A model generated the notes under the pieces. The model was not told the DNA's origin. It worked only from the letters and a program-made list of their open reading frames with translations, and made no database searches. The position numbers and the translations under genes were made by a program. Below, one piece after another: positions 37,947-48,850 of a DNA stretch of 64,000 nt (within the stretch, counting starts at the first letter, position 1; every line of letters starts with the position of its first letter). This DNA is from Triglochin maritima (lineage: Eukaryota > Streptophyta > Magnoliopsida > Alismatales > Juncaginaceae), in assembly GCA_963682175.1 (NCBI GenBank), contig OY821771.1:41126201-41190200 (forward strand). Reading direction: 5' to 3'.

Positions 37947-38346
37947 ATGGTTTCTCCCGCTTCAACTTCTTCGTCTTCCTATCAAACCTACTGCACTCGG
38001 AAGAGAAAGGTGAAGACAATAATGTCTCCTGCTCCACTCGCAAGATCACCACCACCAAAAATGATAACATCTCCAAGAGCTCCGAGGCCGAAGCGCCGAC
38101 GTAAAGAAGTGAAGGTGACGTCTCCAGTCTCTCCACCAAAGCATCCCTGCCCTCCAACATGCATAAATCCCGCCCACCGCCCCTGCAGACCCCTCACAGC
38201 TCCACTTCAACCTTTTCGAGCTTCACGCCTTCCTCTACCTCGGCCGCCCACTTCCTTCCCCATCATCCGCTCGCGCATCGTCGACAACAAAGTTAACAAA
38301 CCACCCTTGGCACCTCCCGGTTTCTTCATCACCCGCGGCGTCCTCA

Positions 38347-38377
<31 letters not shown>

Positions 38378-38659
38378 GTCGTTACGAAGAATAACGAATA
38401 CAAGCGCAAGATGAAGCATAAGAGACGACGTGGGGTTTCTCTGGTCCCCGTGGCCCCACAGACCATGTCGGCGGTCGTCAAAGCCATGTCATCCTCAGAT
38501 GGCGTAGCAATTCTTGTATCCTCGGCATCGGAGGACGTCAAAGAAGAACGACCGGAAGATGGTTCGAAGTACGTTTCCCGTGTTGCTGACTACTACAAAT
38601 GCGCCGAGGCATGGTTAAGGGGTGTTTTGGGTGAGTTGATGTGGCAAGAGAGAAACTAA
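37947..38659 (+). pseudogene. Truncated, inverted relative of the hypothetical gene at 35.8-36.9 kb
   Basis: Starts with an ATG overlapping the TTA of the MITE and encodes a basic Ser/Pro-rich region, then HPCPPTC and PPGFFITRGVLTP, which match conserved blocks of the neighbouring gene. A run of 24 C bases at 38347-38370 then shifts the frame. The next frame carries EYKRKMKHKRRRG and LVPVAPQTMSAVVKAMSSSD, again matching. The frame ends at 38659 inside sequence of the Harbinger MITE family, so the C-terminal half of the protein is absent and the last residues are transposon-derived. The frame break depends on the exact length of the C run, which is error-prone. Confidence 0.7.
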
Positions 38660-38718
38660 CGTGGCGAAGAGAGGGAGCAGGGCGCCCGAAGGTAACCCGG
38701 GCATGATTAAACATGCTC
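38625..38718. mobile_element. Inverted Harbinger-type terminus bounding the gene fragment
   Basis: Read in reverse, this stretch is GAGCATGTTTAATCATG followed by GGGCGCCC and TCTCTTGCCACATCAAC-type sequence. That is the left-end signature of the MITE at 37420. With the termini near 37924-37944 it frames the gene fragment, as in a transposon that has captured a gene piece. Confidence 0.6.
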
Positions 38719-39536
38719 CAAGGGATGGCAACTTGGGCGCCCGGGAGAAGAGCGTGCTCTGATACAAGGTAAAGTAAATATATTAATAATGGAGATACCT
38801 ATTGCAGGTGCAGTCATCATCACAAGATTCTCGACCAAGTGTATTTGTTTTTTAAATAATCCAGTTCAGTGGCTTTCGTCATAAACAACTTTAACTTATC
38901 AAATTCAAGTCAAATGGATCTAAATTTGTTCAATCCATTTGAGTCAATGAAAGCGTCCTATTGTCAATAAAATAATTGACCCTCTGCTAGCTTAACCAAG
39001 ATAAAATCAAAATATCTTAACCCATTGGAACTGAAAACTTCAACTCATTAATTTTCTCATTTCAAAGAATTAAAAACATGAACATGAAAGGCAACAAAGA
39101 TATGATAGGTAGAACAGAATAATTATGTAACAAAGTCCACGAGGGCCGAGGAGGAAGGGCTCTAAAATATACTAAGGTGAGTTCAGGCACAGCCATCACT
39201 TTCCAATCCTTCATATGAGTATTGGTTACTAACAATAAGGTTGTGTACCCAAAGAACAGGTACCAGTATGAGCATTTACCAATGATATTTGTAAAATTAA
39301 CAGGGCTAAAAGTACCAATTTCATAAACACATCATTCATGGAACTCGGCATGAATTGAGATTACTAATATCATTCTCACTAATTGCGAATGTTCAATTTC
39401 ACTCAGCGATCCTCCAAATGATATCATACCTCAAAGTGAATCTATGTCCAGTTGCATCTTGAAGAGCGCAAGGATTAGAATTTGTGAAACAGAAAGCAAC
39501 ATAAATATTTCTACATCACCATTCCAAGGGGCAAAG
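38719..39536. other. No gene recognised; 3' flank of the G-gamma gene
   Basis: AT-rich sequence downstream of the G-gamma stop codon. GAGCGTGCTCT near 38750 may be part of another Harbinger-family end. Confidence 0.4.
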
Positions 39537-41218
39537 TTATAGAATGCAACACCCTGATCCATGAGTGTCAAATGGTCCTTCAAACCATCGCTCCCATGAT
39601 GGATTGGTTGGTCCGATTGTTCTGCACGTATAGCATGATAACGCATCAGATGTTCAAATTTTTTTTAACACGCAGATACATAAACACAACAAATATTGGA
39701 CAGGTTGCGACTTAACATACAGTGGAAGAAGGGGATCAGGGCTACTTTCTACACTCTGCAATAACCTGCTGATGGCAAAAGTATCACTTATCATAAAAAA
39801 ACACTCAATATACGATGGCAAAGTAAAGTTCTGCAATTATTTATTAGGAAATAACAATACATACTCTTTACAAACGGTTGCTACACCTTCAGTAGTTTCC
39901 AGCTCATCCAACTCTTCCTGAATGTAAGCGCACATGTTAATAACAACAGCATACGTTGCAAAAGCTTAACTTAAATATAAAATACAAATACATAGCATTG
40001 TCAAAAATCATGTTCGGAAGAGATCATTTGAGAAGTCAAAAGTTACAGTTCATAATTATACATAAAGAAACAATTTTAAGATCAATAGGGATGGTTTTTA
40101 GCTGCAAAAAAGTCATATTTGCACAAGAGTCCAGAGTCTCATAGAGTTCAACACAGTAATACGAGATCACTAAACTTCAAATGCAACAGAAGAAAAAACA
40201 CTGTAACTATTATAACTCATTATCTAGTATCACTCTGAGGCATGATATCCTTTTTTTATCGATCTATAATACGTGATCCTTCATGTTAGTGATTTGTTAT
40301 TAGAACATTGCAAAGCTTATAGCTTAAGCTTTGCAGGTATATTTTTGTGATCTTGAATTAAAAAATCAAGAGAAGACTAAAATGCAGCAGCCTAAAAGCA
40401 ACATCCAAATGGAAGGGCAAATGTTTTTATCTTAAACTACGTATATTTATTAATTGTGTATCCCTGTTTATTTGAACTTCCAAACAATTGTTAGATGTGA
40501 TTTACATTACAGTCTATTATTCTGAGATATTAAATGGTGCCCAAATTTTAGCCCAATTATGTGCTTACATAAAAGTCTATTTATCTGGTATCCAAATTTC
40601 AGCTGAACTAATTAGCAGCACATTTGGTTTAGATGGCGAAAAAAACCCCTCAGAGATCAGCTCAAAGGGTATTACTGCAGTTTTAGTCGTCATCTCCCTT
40701 TCAATATTATACATTATAATAAACTTCCTCGTTTACAAAATTTATAGCACAATGGACATCGTCACTCAATTTAGAAATATGTAAAATATCAATTATTAAT
40801 TCAAAGTTAGAAGTGAGCACAAGTGGCTTAAAATAAAGTCACAATAAACAACTAAGGATAGAATTGAGTGAAGTAGTTGCTATCCTTGGCTTTCCTATTT
40901 TTGGTGAAGTTTTCTAATTCCCCCTCTCCCCCAATATTTATAGTGTTTTCCCTCTACCCATAATTATTTTGTACAATTATGTAATTTTCTCACCAGCCAA
41001 TAGAAAATGCCCCTCTTGTTTAGCTAAAAATTATGCATCTGCAATTCCATTAGATTAAACACGAAGGACAAAAGCCAAAGGGAAAAACGTAGAAAAGACT
41101 AAAATTGGAAGGTTTAAGAGACCTGTAGGAATCGGGTCTCCTGCTCGAGGCGTTTGAGCTCGACGACGATGCGGTGCTTGCCCTTGGTGTCGGGCGCGGT
41201 GGGGTCCACGGCCGCCAT
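39537..41218 (-). CDS. Heterotrimeric G-protein gamma subunit, type A (AGG1/2-like)
   Basis: The gamma subunit pairs with G-beta and anchors the dimer at the plasma membrane. Four exons join in frame to 92 residues: 41218-41123, 39917-39865, 39765-39721 and 39621-39537. All three introns have GT donors and AG acceptors. Exon 1 gives MAAVDPTAPDTKGKHRIVVE and then a coiled-coil helix including LKRLEQETRFLQ. Exon 2 continues EELDELETTEGVATVCKE. Exon 3 gives LLQSVESSPDPLLPL, the conserved DPLLP block. Exon 4 gives GPTNPSWERWFEGPFDTHGS and ends Cys-Cys-Ile-Leu, a CaaX-type prenylation signal. Length and motifs fit canonical plant type-A gammas (about 100 residues). The first intron is about 1.2 kb. 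No defect is seen, so it is probably functional. Confidence 0.93.
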
Positions 41219-42469
41219 GGGATCGAACGCGGATCAGAGGGTGGGGGAGTGGGAGGATCTCCAGCCCATCCGAAGAGGAAACCAACCGGAAATAAGTGGA
41301 TGGATCTTCCCGGAGATCGAGAGTGGGATTGGCGTCTTTCGCCTTTATTTCGGGGATGCTTTTTCACGTTTCGTTCGGCGCGTTGCAACTTGCATATGAG
41401 ATGGATTCATGCCTCGTGCCTATCATGATAATTAGTTACATCAATCACTACCTTAGATTTTTCTTTTTTAATTTACTAGCGGTTAAACGTTCATGTATTA
41501 CTTGTTTACCGTGTCGATTACCATTTTATTATTATTATTATTTACTTATTTTTCTGTTCCCAAAGTCTTATCTTTTCGTACTGCAACAAAAAATAACCTT
41601 ATAAAATAAAATCAGAATAGGAATACGGGGTAACAGCGAGCGAGTAGAAGGAGTACGCTTTGCGAATTTTTTTGTTTCGATACCTTATTATTGTACTCCG
41701 GATATTGATATGTTCACCTGTTATTTACGTTTGTGTTTTTTTCCACATCGTTACCACCAAAATCTTACAACGGACCTGAAATAATTTGAAATAACACACC
41801 GTATAAATTCAAGATTTAAAAAAAAAACAGGGTGTCTGGCTAGGACGCCTCCTCCATGGGGGCATCCAACCCAGACGCCCCTTTTTTAAATTTTTTATGA
41901 GACATAATAAGTATTAAATGGACTGTGTAATGTAAAAATGTAATTAGAACGGAAGATTTTAGTAAAACCCGGATGACGTTTAACAATTCCCTTAATTTAC
42001 TATGTTATGTTCCATTTTTCAATAATTAAGTAACATGTTAGAGAAAATTGTTCCATTTTTCAAAATATTTAAGTAACATGTTATAGAATTATATATGTTT
42101 TCCAATAATTTCTCTTTAGTTAGAGAGCAAGTAAAAATTAAAACGCGCTATATCATCTAAATAAAGTAGTATGATATGCTTTGTATAGTCTGAGAGTCGC
42201 TTCTAGTGAAGGGTTGGATTAAATAAAGGGATAACAATTTTTGTAGTTTTTTAAATATAAAAATTGAGGTGAAAATTCTGGGTCTGATTTGTTTTTTATT
42301 GGACTATAGGTGAATAGATGACTGTTGAGTAGATTGTAATTTCGGACTTTCCAGACTTGGGTTGTCGACCAAATGCAAATTTTGTGTTCGACTTCTTTTG
42401 GGTGGTCGGGTAATTTCGTTATTTAGTTTCCGTTGGTTTGTACGACTGCTTAGTTATATTTTTTTGTAT
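41219..42469. other. Promoter side of the G-gamma gene, then AT-rich DNA
   Basis: The first few hundred bases should hold the 5' untranslated region and promoter of the minus-strand G-gamma gene. At about 41826-41885 there is a GC-rich patch (GGGTGTCTGG...CCAGACGCCCC) similar in style to the window end (63897-64000), possibly termini of another repeat family. Confidence 0.4.
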
Positions 42470-42679
42470 AAAATCTCATGCATTTCACAAATCACATTGT
42501 CCTGCAGATGCCCATAATTTATTGGGAAACTTGTGTTTATATGCATTTATTTAGTACAAAATTCTTAAAAACAAATTAAACGCCTAGTTATGATTACATT
42601 GCAACAAGTTCTGCAGTAGGAAACATTCCGAAAATATTTCAAAATCCATCTACACTTCCTTTAGGATCACCGTTAGAAC
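42470..42679. repeat. Paralogous segment A, left half
   Basis: Contains ATCTCATGCATTTCACAA and CAACAAGTTCTGCAGTAGGAAAC. It matches 48390-48545. It is interrupted by the solo LTR that follows and resumes at 43821. Confidence 0.65.
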
Positions 42680-43820
42680 TATAATCCTAAACCCTACTTA
42701 AGAGAGAGATTAGTTAGGTGGGGGTGATTAATTAGGTTAATGGAGTGGTTAGTAATTATTTGATATTTATCGTTTTCGCTTGGAAATAAGTGACGTGTTG
42801 GATGAATAGAATGGGAGGTGATGACTTGGGGGGAATGAGGTGTTGGTGTAGGATTTGAGGAGGTGGAGGTGGTAAGCGAAGGTGAGTGTATAAGATAAGT
42901 TGGCGTTAAACGTGAGGAAGTTCGTTTTCAACGTAAAGAAAGGAGTTTAGGAAGGAAGCCGTGAGAGAGAGTGAGAAGGTTGTGAAGAGGGTTGGGCGAA
43001 TGAGGTTCGGTTTTGGGTTGACTTTGATATATGTAAGAGCAAACCCTAGTTAAATAGCTAATCCATCTTATTTTTGTGATTGAACTTCACTGCTTTGGAC
43101 AAGAATATCACAGATAATGATATCTATATTTGATTAGATTTTTTTGGTACAAGAGATATAAATGAAATTGATGGAGTTTTGATGTGATTTGTGAGATTAA
43201 TGTTGTGATGCAAGACATACAAGTATCGATTCGTTATTCTTCAGTTTCATGTCATGTCCGTCTTTCTTGATATTCGTAGTTGCATGTATGCTGAGTATCG
43301 ATATTGAATTTATTGATATGCATATGATTGCATGATGATGTTTCAGTCGACATGTCATGTGGCTGTGTGTATGTTTCTGATTGAGCCAACTAAGAAAAAG
43401 CTACCTATGGGGCAACATGGAACCACCCGAGAGAGGAAATGGCTACATATCGTAAGTGTGAAGCTACCAGGTGTGCGTCTCACTGATTAATAGATTCAGA
43501 AACACATGATGTGGTCGAATCCAAATTGGGGTTCCAGATTGTTATGCATGCATATTAATTGTGATTTGTGATACATGTCTCTTGATTGTACTCATTAACT
43601 AAATGTCATATTATGTATTTTCCACATGGTTATAATTCTGGTTGATTGACGGTTGCTACTTGCGGACTGTCGAGCTCACAAATTCTTGATTATATTATTC
43701 AGATTACTTACGAGCTTTCAGATGGATTAAATATCAGAGTGCGCAGCGACCAGGATCGTGAATCATATTAACGTACCGGGCTCAGACGGATAAGCCCTTG
43801 TTCGAGCTCGGAGCGTTACA
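42680..43820 (+). mobile_element. Solo LTR of another retrotransposon family, 1,141 bp
   Basis: Starts TATAATCCTAAACCCTAC and ends GGAGCGTTACA. The interior is unlike the main gypsy LTR, although the ends resemble it. The insertion is supported by the paralogous segment at 48390-48850, which runs through this point without it. The flanking 5-mers, AGAAC (42675-42679) and ATAAC (43821-43825), look like a target duplication with one mismatch. The 5' terminus begins TA rather than TG, so the element is old or degenerate. A telobox core, AAACCCTA, lies at its 5' end. Confidence 0.6.
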
Positions 43821-44110
43821 ATAACCTTCGCTAATACACATTACATTGCACGACCCAATATGAGTAACGCAAGCACATAGATCACATATGTAGTTCACCT
43901 TGTCCAACAATCTATACTTTTTCCTCCATCAAATAACAATAAAGGTAAATTAGCTGACGTTACCACCTAAAGGTATTTACAGTAACAATTCTTTAGTCTC
44001 AAATCCTTCCCGGTGATGATTTTGTACCGGTTATTGGGAAAAATTGTTGAGATAAGTGAAATGTAATATTTTTGGGCTTATTTACCTGATTCACTGAACA
44101 ATCAAGTTCT
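43821..44110. repeat. Paralogous segment A, right half
   Basis: Matches about 48555-48850: both contain a TACTTTTTCCTTCATCAA-like stretch, GATTTTGTA and TTATTTACCTGATTCA. The conserved sequence could be an old gene fragment on the minus strand, but I cannot name it. Confidence 0.6.
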
Positions 44111-45284
44111 ACCTGAAGGGAATGTGTTTTAAAAGTTTTACTTTTAAATGTTAATTATTATGAATTGAATGAGAAATCATTTTGTTCCTTGTTTATGTTA
44201 TTCGTCTTTTAGAAGTGTTAAGAAAGATGCTCTTGGTCATTAACCGTAGAGCTCTAAAAGATATTGGTTTACATAAAACAAAAGATATTCGCAATCATGG
44301 TAATAAACATGGGACATTTGTTACCGAGTTAAGATTGTCGTGTTGGTCATAGATCATTGTAGCTCTACAAGTGAGTGACAACACGGGTACACAAAAGAGG
44401 AAAATAGTACTTTTGTATACCGAATTGACCTAATAATTAAAACATTATAGAATTGTGTTTTCTGTGTCATTAATGTTGTACTGTGTCTTTGGTCTTTTAT
44501 ATGAGACTTATATCCGATCGCTTAAGGAGTTCTTAATTAGACTAGTGACTTAAGCTATCGATAAGTGTAGTGTAAAGGCGTTAGTTGGTTAAGTATGACT
44601 TTTGTTGGAGAAGATAGCTAGTCGAAAGATTATCATTGCCCATCTTAATTGAGTGATGATATTAGTGGGCCCCTTGATAAAGCAAAGTTGTAATGTGCAC
44701 ATTGTGATTTGAGTTAAGTCACATATTTATAATTAGCTTAAAAAGATCAAGAAATGAATACTAATACAAAGATGACACAATACTACTTTGTGTGTATTCT
44801 TAATATCATGAGGCAAGAGACGGACACAAGTGATGCACTCCATCACTAAATGGATCGGGTTTTGGTTCGAGTGGAATTAAGACATCTAACTAATTGAGAG
44901 CTATAATGTGTAGCTAGATACCGCTTATAGCTTGTGATATTAAGCTCTTAATATCACTGTCAACTTAGTTTAGATCCTCCCATAGGTCACACCACAAAAC
45001 TGTGAAACAAGAATTTGAGATTTTGAGTTCATAAGATGTGTCGGGTTTCATTTAGAAAATATGACACATGGGGTGAACAAGCAAAATCAAAATTATGTTG
45101 TGATTAATAACATAATTAGAATCTTAATAAAATTCATATGTGATGTAAATATTATGGAGTGTGATGATTGATCATTGCATAGGATAATATGTTACATAAG
45201 TTGTGAATTTACTACTAATCCCGAAATGTCAAATTTTGTAGGGGTTAAACCGAAATTTGACAAGTCTGCAGAACAGTGCTCCAA
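44111..45284. other. Probable repeat-derived sequence, unassigned
   Basis: Contains an internally duplicated phrase (GGTCATTAACCGTAGAGCTCT and GGTCATAGATCATTGTAGCTCT). It may be part of a long LTR whose ends I could not place. No gene was recognised. Confidence 0.35.
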
Positions 45285-45513
45285 CGGTCGACCGGTTAGC
45301 AGTAAACGGTCGACCGATCGGGCACGGTCGACCGGATGTATCTCGACCGATAACAGGGAATTTTCATCTGTTCGAACGGTCGACCGAATGTAATCGGTTG
45401 GTCGATCGAACATAGCGATGGAATAATTCCTGTTACGAACAGTCGACCAAGTTATCGAACGGTCGACCGAAACCTGGTTCGAGCGGTCGACCGAACCTCC
45501 AAACGGTCGACCG
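45285..45513. repeat. CGGTCGACCG motif array, second context
   Basis: Motifs (perfect or one to three bases off) start at 45285, 45307, 45325, 45340, 45377, 45399, 45440, 45460, 45484 and 45504. Adjacent pairs are again 18-24 bp apart. Flanking sequence is unlike the gypsy LTR at 7.7-22.9 kb. It may be in the LTR of a different retrotransposon, whose ends are not placed. Confidence 0.7.
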
Positions 45514-46250
45514 GTCCAGACAGTTAATGCATAATTAATTTAAGAATTAATTAGATCATGCATGGAATTGGTGCATAATTGATTTAATTCGTGGCTAATA
45601 TTATTTATTATTAAATAATGGATGGTTAGATGGAAGTTTGCATTAAATCATGGGCAAGGGGTTGCACATGAATAGATAATTTGGAGAGAACTTATAAATA
45701 CAAGTTTATCTCATTACCTCCTTAATTTAATTCATTATTTCTTGTGCAAAAATTCACTCTCCATAATTCTCCACGAAAATCCCTTAATTCTTAAGTTTAG
45801 TTTTAGTTCTTAAGAGATCATCTTCTCAAGGGAATTAAAGAGGGGTTAGTAATTGGATTCTAAACCCTATCGGAGATTGAGAGACTAGTTTCCCTCTCTC
45901 CGATCTTGTTTAGAGTTTGGTGAATACTTGGAGGCATCCGGCGCAGCGAGAAGCATCCCCAACGTCTCCGAATCTTCAAAAAAGTTTTAGAGAACTTCTA
46001 GGTATGAATTTCGGAGTCCCTTTGTGTTTGTTTTAATGAGTTTTTGAAACTAGTTATTATACATGAAAATTCGAAAAATATATATGTATAATTAAACATG
46101 AAATCCTACACTACGATACCAATTCCACAACCTGATTTTATCATCCCTACAATTAGTCATCCATTTAAGGTAAACCCTCTTGTGCCGACCATAATACACA
46201 GTCTATAGAACAACAAACACAACCAGACACCAACATACAAAACCCACGCA
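45514..46250. other. Unassigned repeat-like sequence
   Basis: Contains GGCATCCGGCGCAGCGAGAAG near 45930, resembling sequences near the end of copia-type LTRs. No gene was recognised. Confidence 0.35.
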
Positions 46251-46260
46251 ATTTATACTC

Positions 46261-46375
46261 TCTTGGTTTCATGGCCTTGGTTGAGTGGTCCAACCGACCA
46301 AGACAGTGGTTTCATAGCCTTATTGTCGGTTCGAACCCCACAAGTATCCCAATGAAAATGGTGTTAAGACCACCG
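46261..46375 (+). mobile_element. tRNA-derived SINE, 115 bp
   Basis: Has an RNA polymerase III A box TGGTTGAGTGG at 46278-46288 and a B box GGTTCGAACCC at 46328-46338, about 40 bp apart, as in tRNA-derived SINEs. A perfect 10-bp direct repeat ATTTATACTC flanks it at 46251-46260 and 46376-46385. No tRNA cloverleaf with a matching acceptor stem is present, so it is not a tRNA gene. There is no poly-A tail before the right repeat, which is unusual. Confidence 0.65.
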
Positions 46376-46799
46376 ATTTATACTCGTAGCCCACTGTCCA
46401 CGACGTAGTTGAAGGGTGGAAAATTATGGGTCATGAAAAAATACATATAAATATTTTTTAAAGGGCATAGCACCTGCCATCCAATCAACCTACACCCACC
46501 CAACCACTAGAACCTAGAAGTTCCACTAGGCAACACAACTTACCCGTGTTCCTCAAGGATTATATTTATATATGCTCCATTTCAATGCATTCTGCTCCAG
46601 GTCAAGATTCCAATTCAGGCAAGCCTATTGCACATAGTATGCCCAATCCCATTGAGAATTTTTCAAACGCATATGCAAGCAACATCTGTAAAGTCCTTCC
46701 AGTAACTAAGCTCGTCAATCAGGAAGAAGCGGCAGCTGATCCAAATTGGCAAGGACTTGCTGCCTTAGAATAATCATATTTGGGATTGGTGGGAGGGGA
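46376..46799. other. Possible orphan exon at 46599-46773
   Basis: An acceptor-like TGCTCCAG precedes an open frame ending VNQEEAAADPNWQGLAALE and a stop at 46773. It could be the last exon of an unrecognised plus-strand gene or a captured fragment. No upstream exon was found. Confidence 0.25.
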
Positions 46800-47733
46800 T
46801 CTAACAATGCACTAACACGACACAGATTAAATGCACCACGTAATACCGAATATTGACTTGCGGAAATAACTTCGGACTCTCTCCCAATCTTAATGCAACA
46901 AGAACACTAATAAGATGAAATAAACAAGCAAACACAAACGCACACCTGAAACAACCACGACACACGCGATTTACAAGGTTCGGCAACGTGCCTACGTCCT
47001 TGGGGGGTCTCCTGCGAGTTTCCTTTTCTTCTTCTGCTTCTCCAACAAAAGAAGCAACCAAGATTACAAGTATATGGAAACAATATCTCATCCCCCAAAA
47101 CACTTTAGATTTATCTCTAGCCTTAATCTTTCAACTCAAAATGAAAGAGATATTACACTTGTACGTTATGTTAAACCAAGAGGAAACAAGTCCTTTTATA
47201 GACTAAAAAACTGAACTACAATTAAGCAAAACTGAACTGAACAATTCGTGGGAAACGGTCGACCGGTGCTCATTCGGTCGACCGTCCTTGACTCAACATG
47301 AGCGATTCTTGTAACGATTCGGTTAACCGAATCCTTCCCGGTTGACCGCGGGAACGCTTCTCGCGCAGCTTGGTAGACCGTGAGACTGCTTCGTTCACGA
47401 ACTAACTAATTCTTCAACAACCATTCAGTCGACCGAGAACCCCTCGGTGGACCGTGCCAAATTGGCCAGACACTTTTAGATTCTCGGAACACCAAAAATC
47501 TCCCCAACGGCTTACCGAACCCGTTGTTCCGAAGTGTCTGTTACCCTCTGACGGTAGACCGAATCCAATTCGGTCATCCGATCACAGTTGCACCCGAAGT
47601 GTCTGGAATCATCAGTTTGGTGGACCGAATCGAATTCGGTGGACCGAACCCTTCTTCGCCAAAATTCCTGGGTTGTGGGTCGGTAGACCGGATCCCATAC
47701 GGTCGACCGACTCTTCCTAGATTTGCTTCCTTA
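46800..47733. repeat. Probable LTR (copia-like) carrying a motif array
   Basis: Contains the phrase GATTTACAAGGTTCGGC...GTGCCTACGTCC, common in plant copia LTRs, and is followed by a copia reverse-transcriptase fragment. Motif pairs lie at 47256/47275, 47320/47339, 47426/47445, 47552/47571, 47618/47637 and 47681/47700. Every pair is exactly 19 bp apart, with a further single motif near 47371. Motifs vary within CGGTNGACCG. LTR ends and a target duplication were not established. Confidence 0.5.
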
Positions 47734-47790
47734 ACAAATATAATCCAATATTCAAAAGTTGGGTTTATAAAGTCAAGTTCCCATAACATA

Positions 47791-48141
47791 TACAAGGCTA
47801 GGTTGGTGGCAAATGTTTTACCCAAGTTGAAGGGATAGATTATCAATAGACTTTGGCTCCTGAAACTAAGATGGTGATGAGAGTTACCTTGGCCATAGCA
47901 GCTACGAGTGTGGCAATTATTCCAATTGGATATGCATAATGCATTTCTCCGTGGAGAATTACCCAAAAGTTTGCAAGCTAAACAAATCTATCTATGACCT
48001 GAAACAAGCATCGAGAGTGTGGTTTGAGATGTCTGATTTCTTGATCAGCATTGGTTATTCTCAGTCCAAAGCTGACAATTCAGTTTTCTTCGCGAGACAA
48101 GGAGAGAAGATCGTCATTATCTTAGTATATATATGTAGATG
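47791..48141 (+). pseudogene. Ty1/copia reverse transcriptase fragment
   Basis: Fragments in shifting frames: YKARLVANVLPKLKG, then a degraded LAPETKMVMRVTLAIAA, then VCKLNKSIYDLKQASRVWFE and SIGYSQSKADNSVFF, ending ILVYI where the YVDD catalytic motif should follow. Stops and frameshifts break it, and the rest of Pol is absent. Confidence 0.85.
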
Positions 48142-48389
48142 ACAGTATTGTGACAGGAGATGATCTACGGAACATGTCTCAGTATATATTCCAAATTGGG
48201 AGTACTCAATTTATACACTCCAAGATGAGGGGAAGTGTTAAGTTTTGAATCAGTTTATATAGAATTACTCTTGTTAACAAACTCTTTAGCTCCACAACTG
48301 AGACTAATAATTAAAGTCACAGTTGTGATAATAAATCATAATATTCTTTCCAATCGTCTTCTTCTTCTCTCCTCTCTCGATCATTTTTT

Positions 48390-48850
48390 TGCGTAAATCT
48401 CATGCATTTCACAATGTACTACAAAGCCATAAACATTATTGGAAAAATTAAGTATATATGCATTTATTTAACATCAGTTGTATTTCAACAAGTTCTGCAG
48501 TAGCAAACCGAGCGAAAATGTTTCCAAATCCATCTACACTTGCCCCCTTTAGTGTAACCTTTATCAGTACACGCAAAATCACACGACCTTGTATAAAAAA
48601 TGCTATAACAAATTCGATCATCGTTGCTCCCCTTTGTCCAGCAATCGTTACTTTTTCCTTCATCAAGTAACGGAAAAGTTTAACTAACTGAAGTTATCAC
48701 ATAAAAGTATCAACTAAATAATTTTAAGTACTAAATCCCTAAGGAGACGATTTTGTAGCAGATACTGGAAAAATTGTCGAAACGAGTAAAATGTAATAGT
48801 TTTAGGTTATTTACCTGATTCATCTTTCACTACTTGTTGCCCTTGACTTG
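48390..48850. repeat. Paralogous segment B (uninterrupted copy)
   Basis: Matches 42470-42679 plus 43821-44110 without the solo LTR, and so shows the pre-insertion state of that site. A minus-strand frame (VILRVLIKVTLKGASVDGFG, then NIFARFATAELVEIQL) crosses it. A weaker third relative is at about 49330-49550 (GCATCTGCGGCAAGAGAATT). This may be an old tandem gene family; product unknown. Confidence 0.55.

Noticed and set aside
40488..40784. 98-codon plus-strand frame with hydrophobic stretches
   Set aside because: Lies inside intron 1 of the G-gamma gene on the opposite strand, is AT-rich, and has no recognisable motif.
46278..46338. tRNA gene
   Set aside because: A and B boxes are present but there is no acceptor stem pairing or cloverleaf; the flanking direct repeat indicates a SINE.
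48448..48666. Possible similarity of a minus-strand frame to jasmonate-induced or ribosome-inactivating protein accessory domains
   Set aside because: Only a loose resemblance over a few residues; no catalytic region is present and the call could not be supported.
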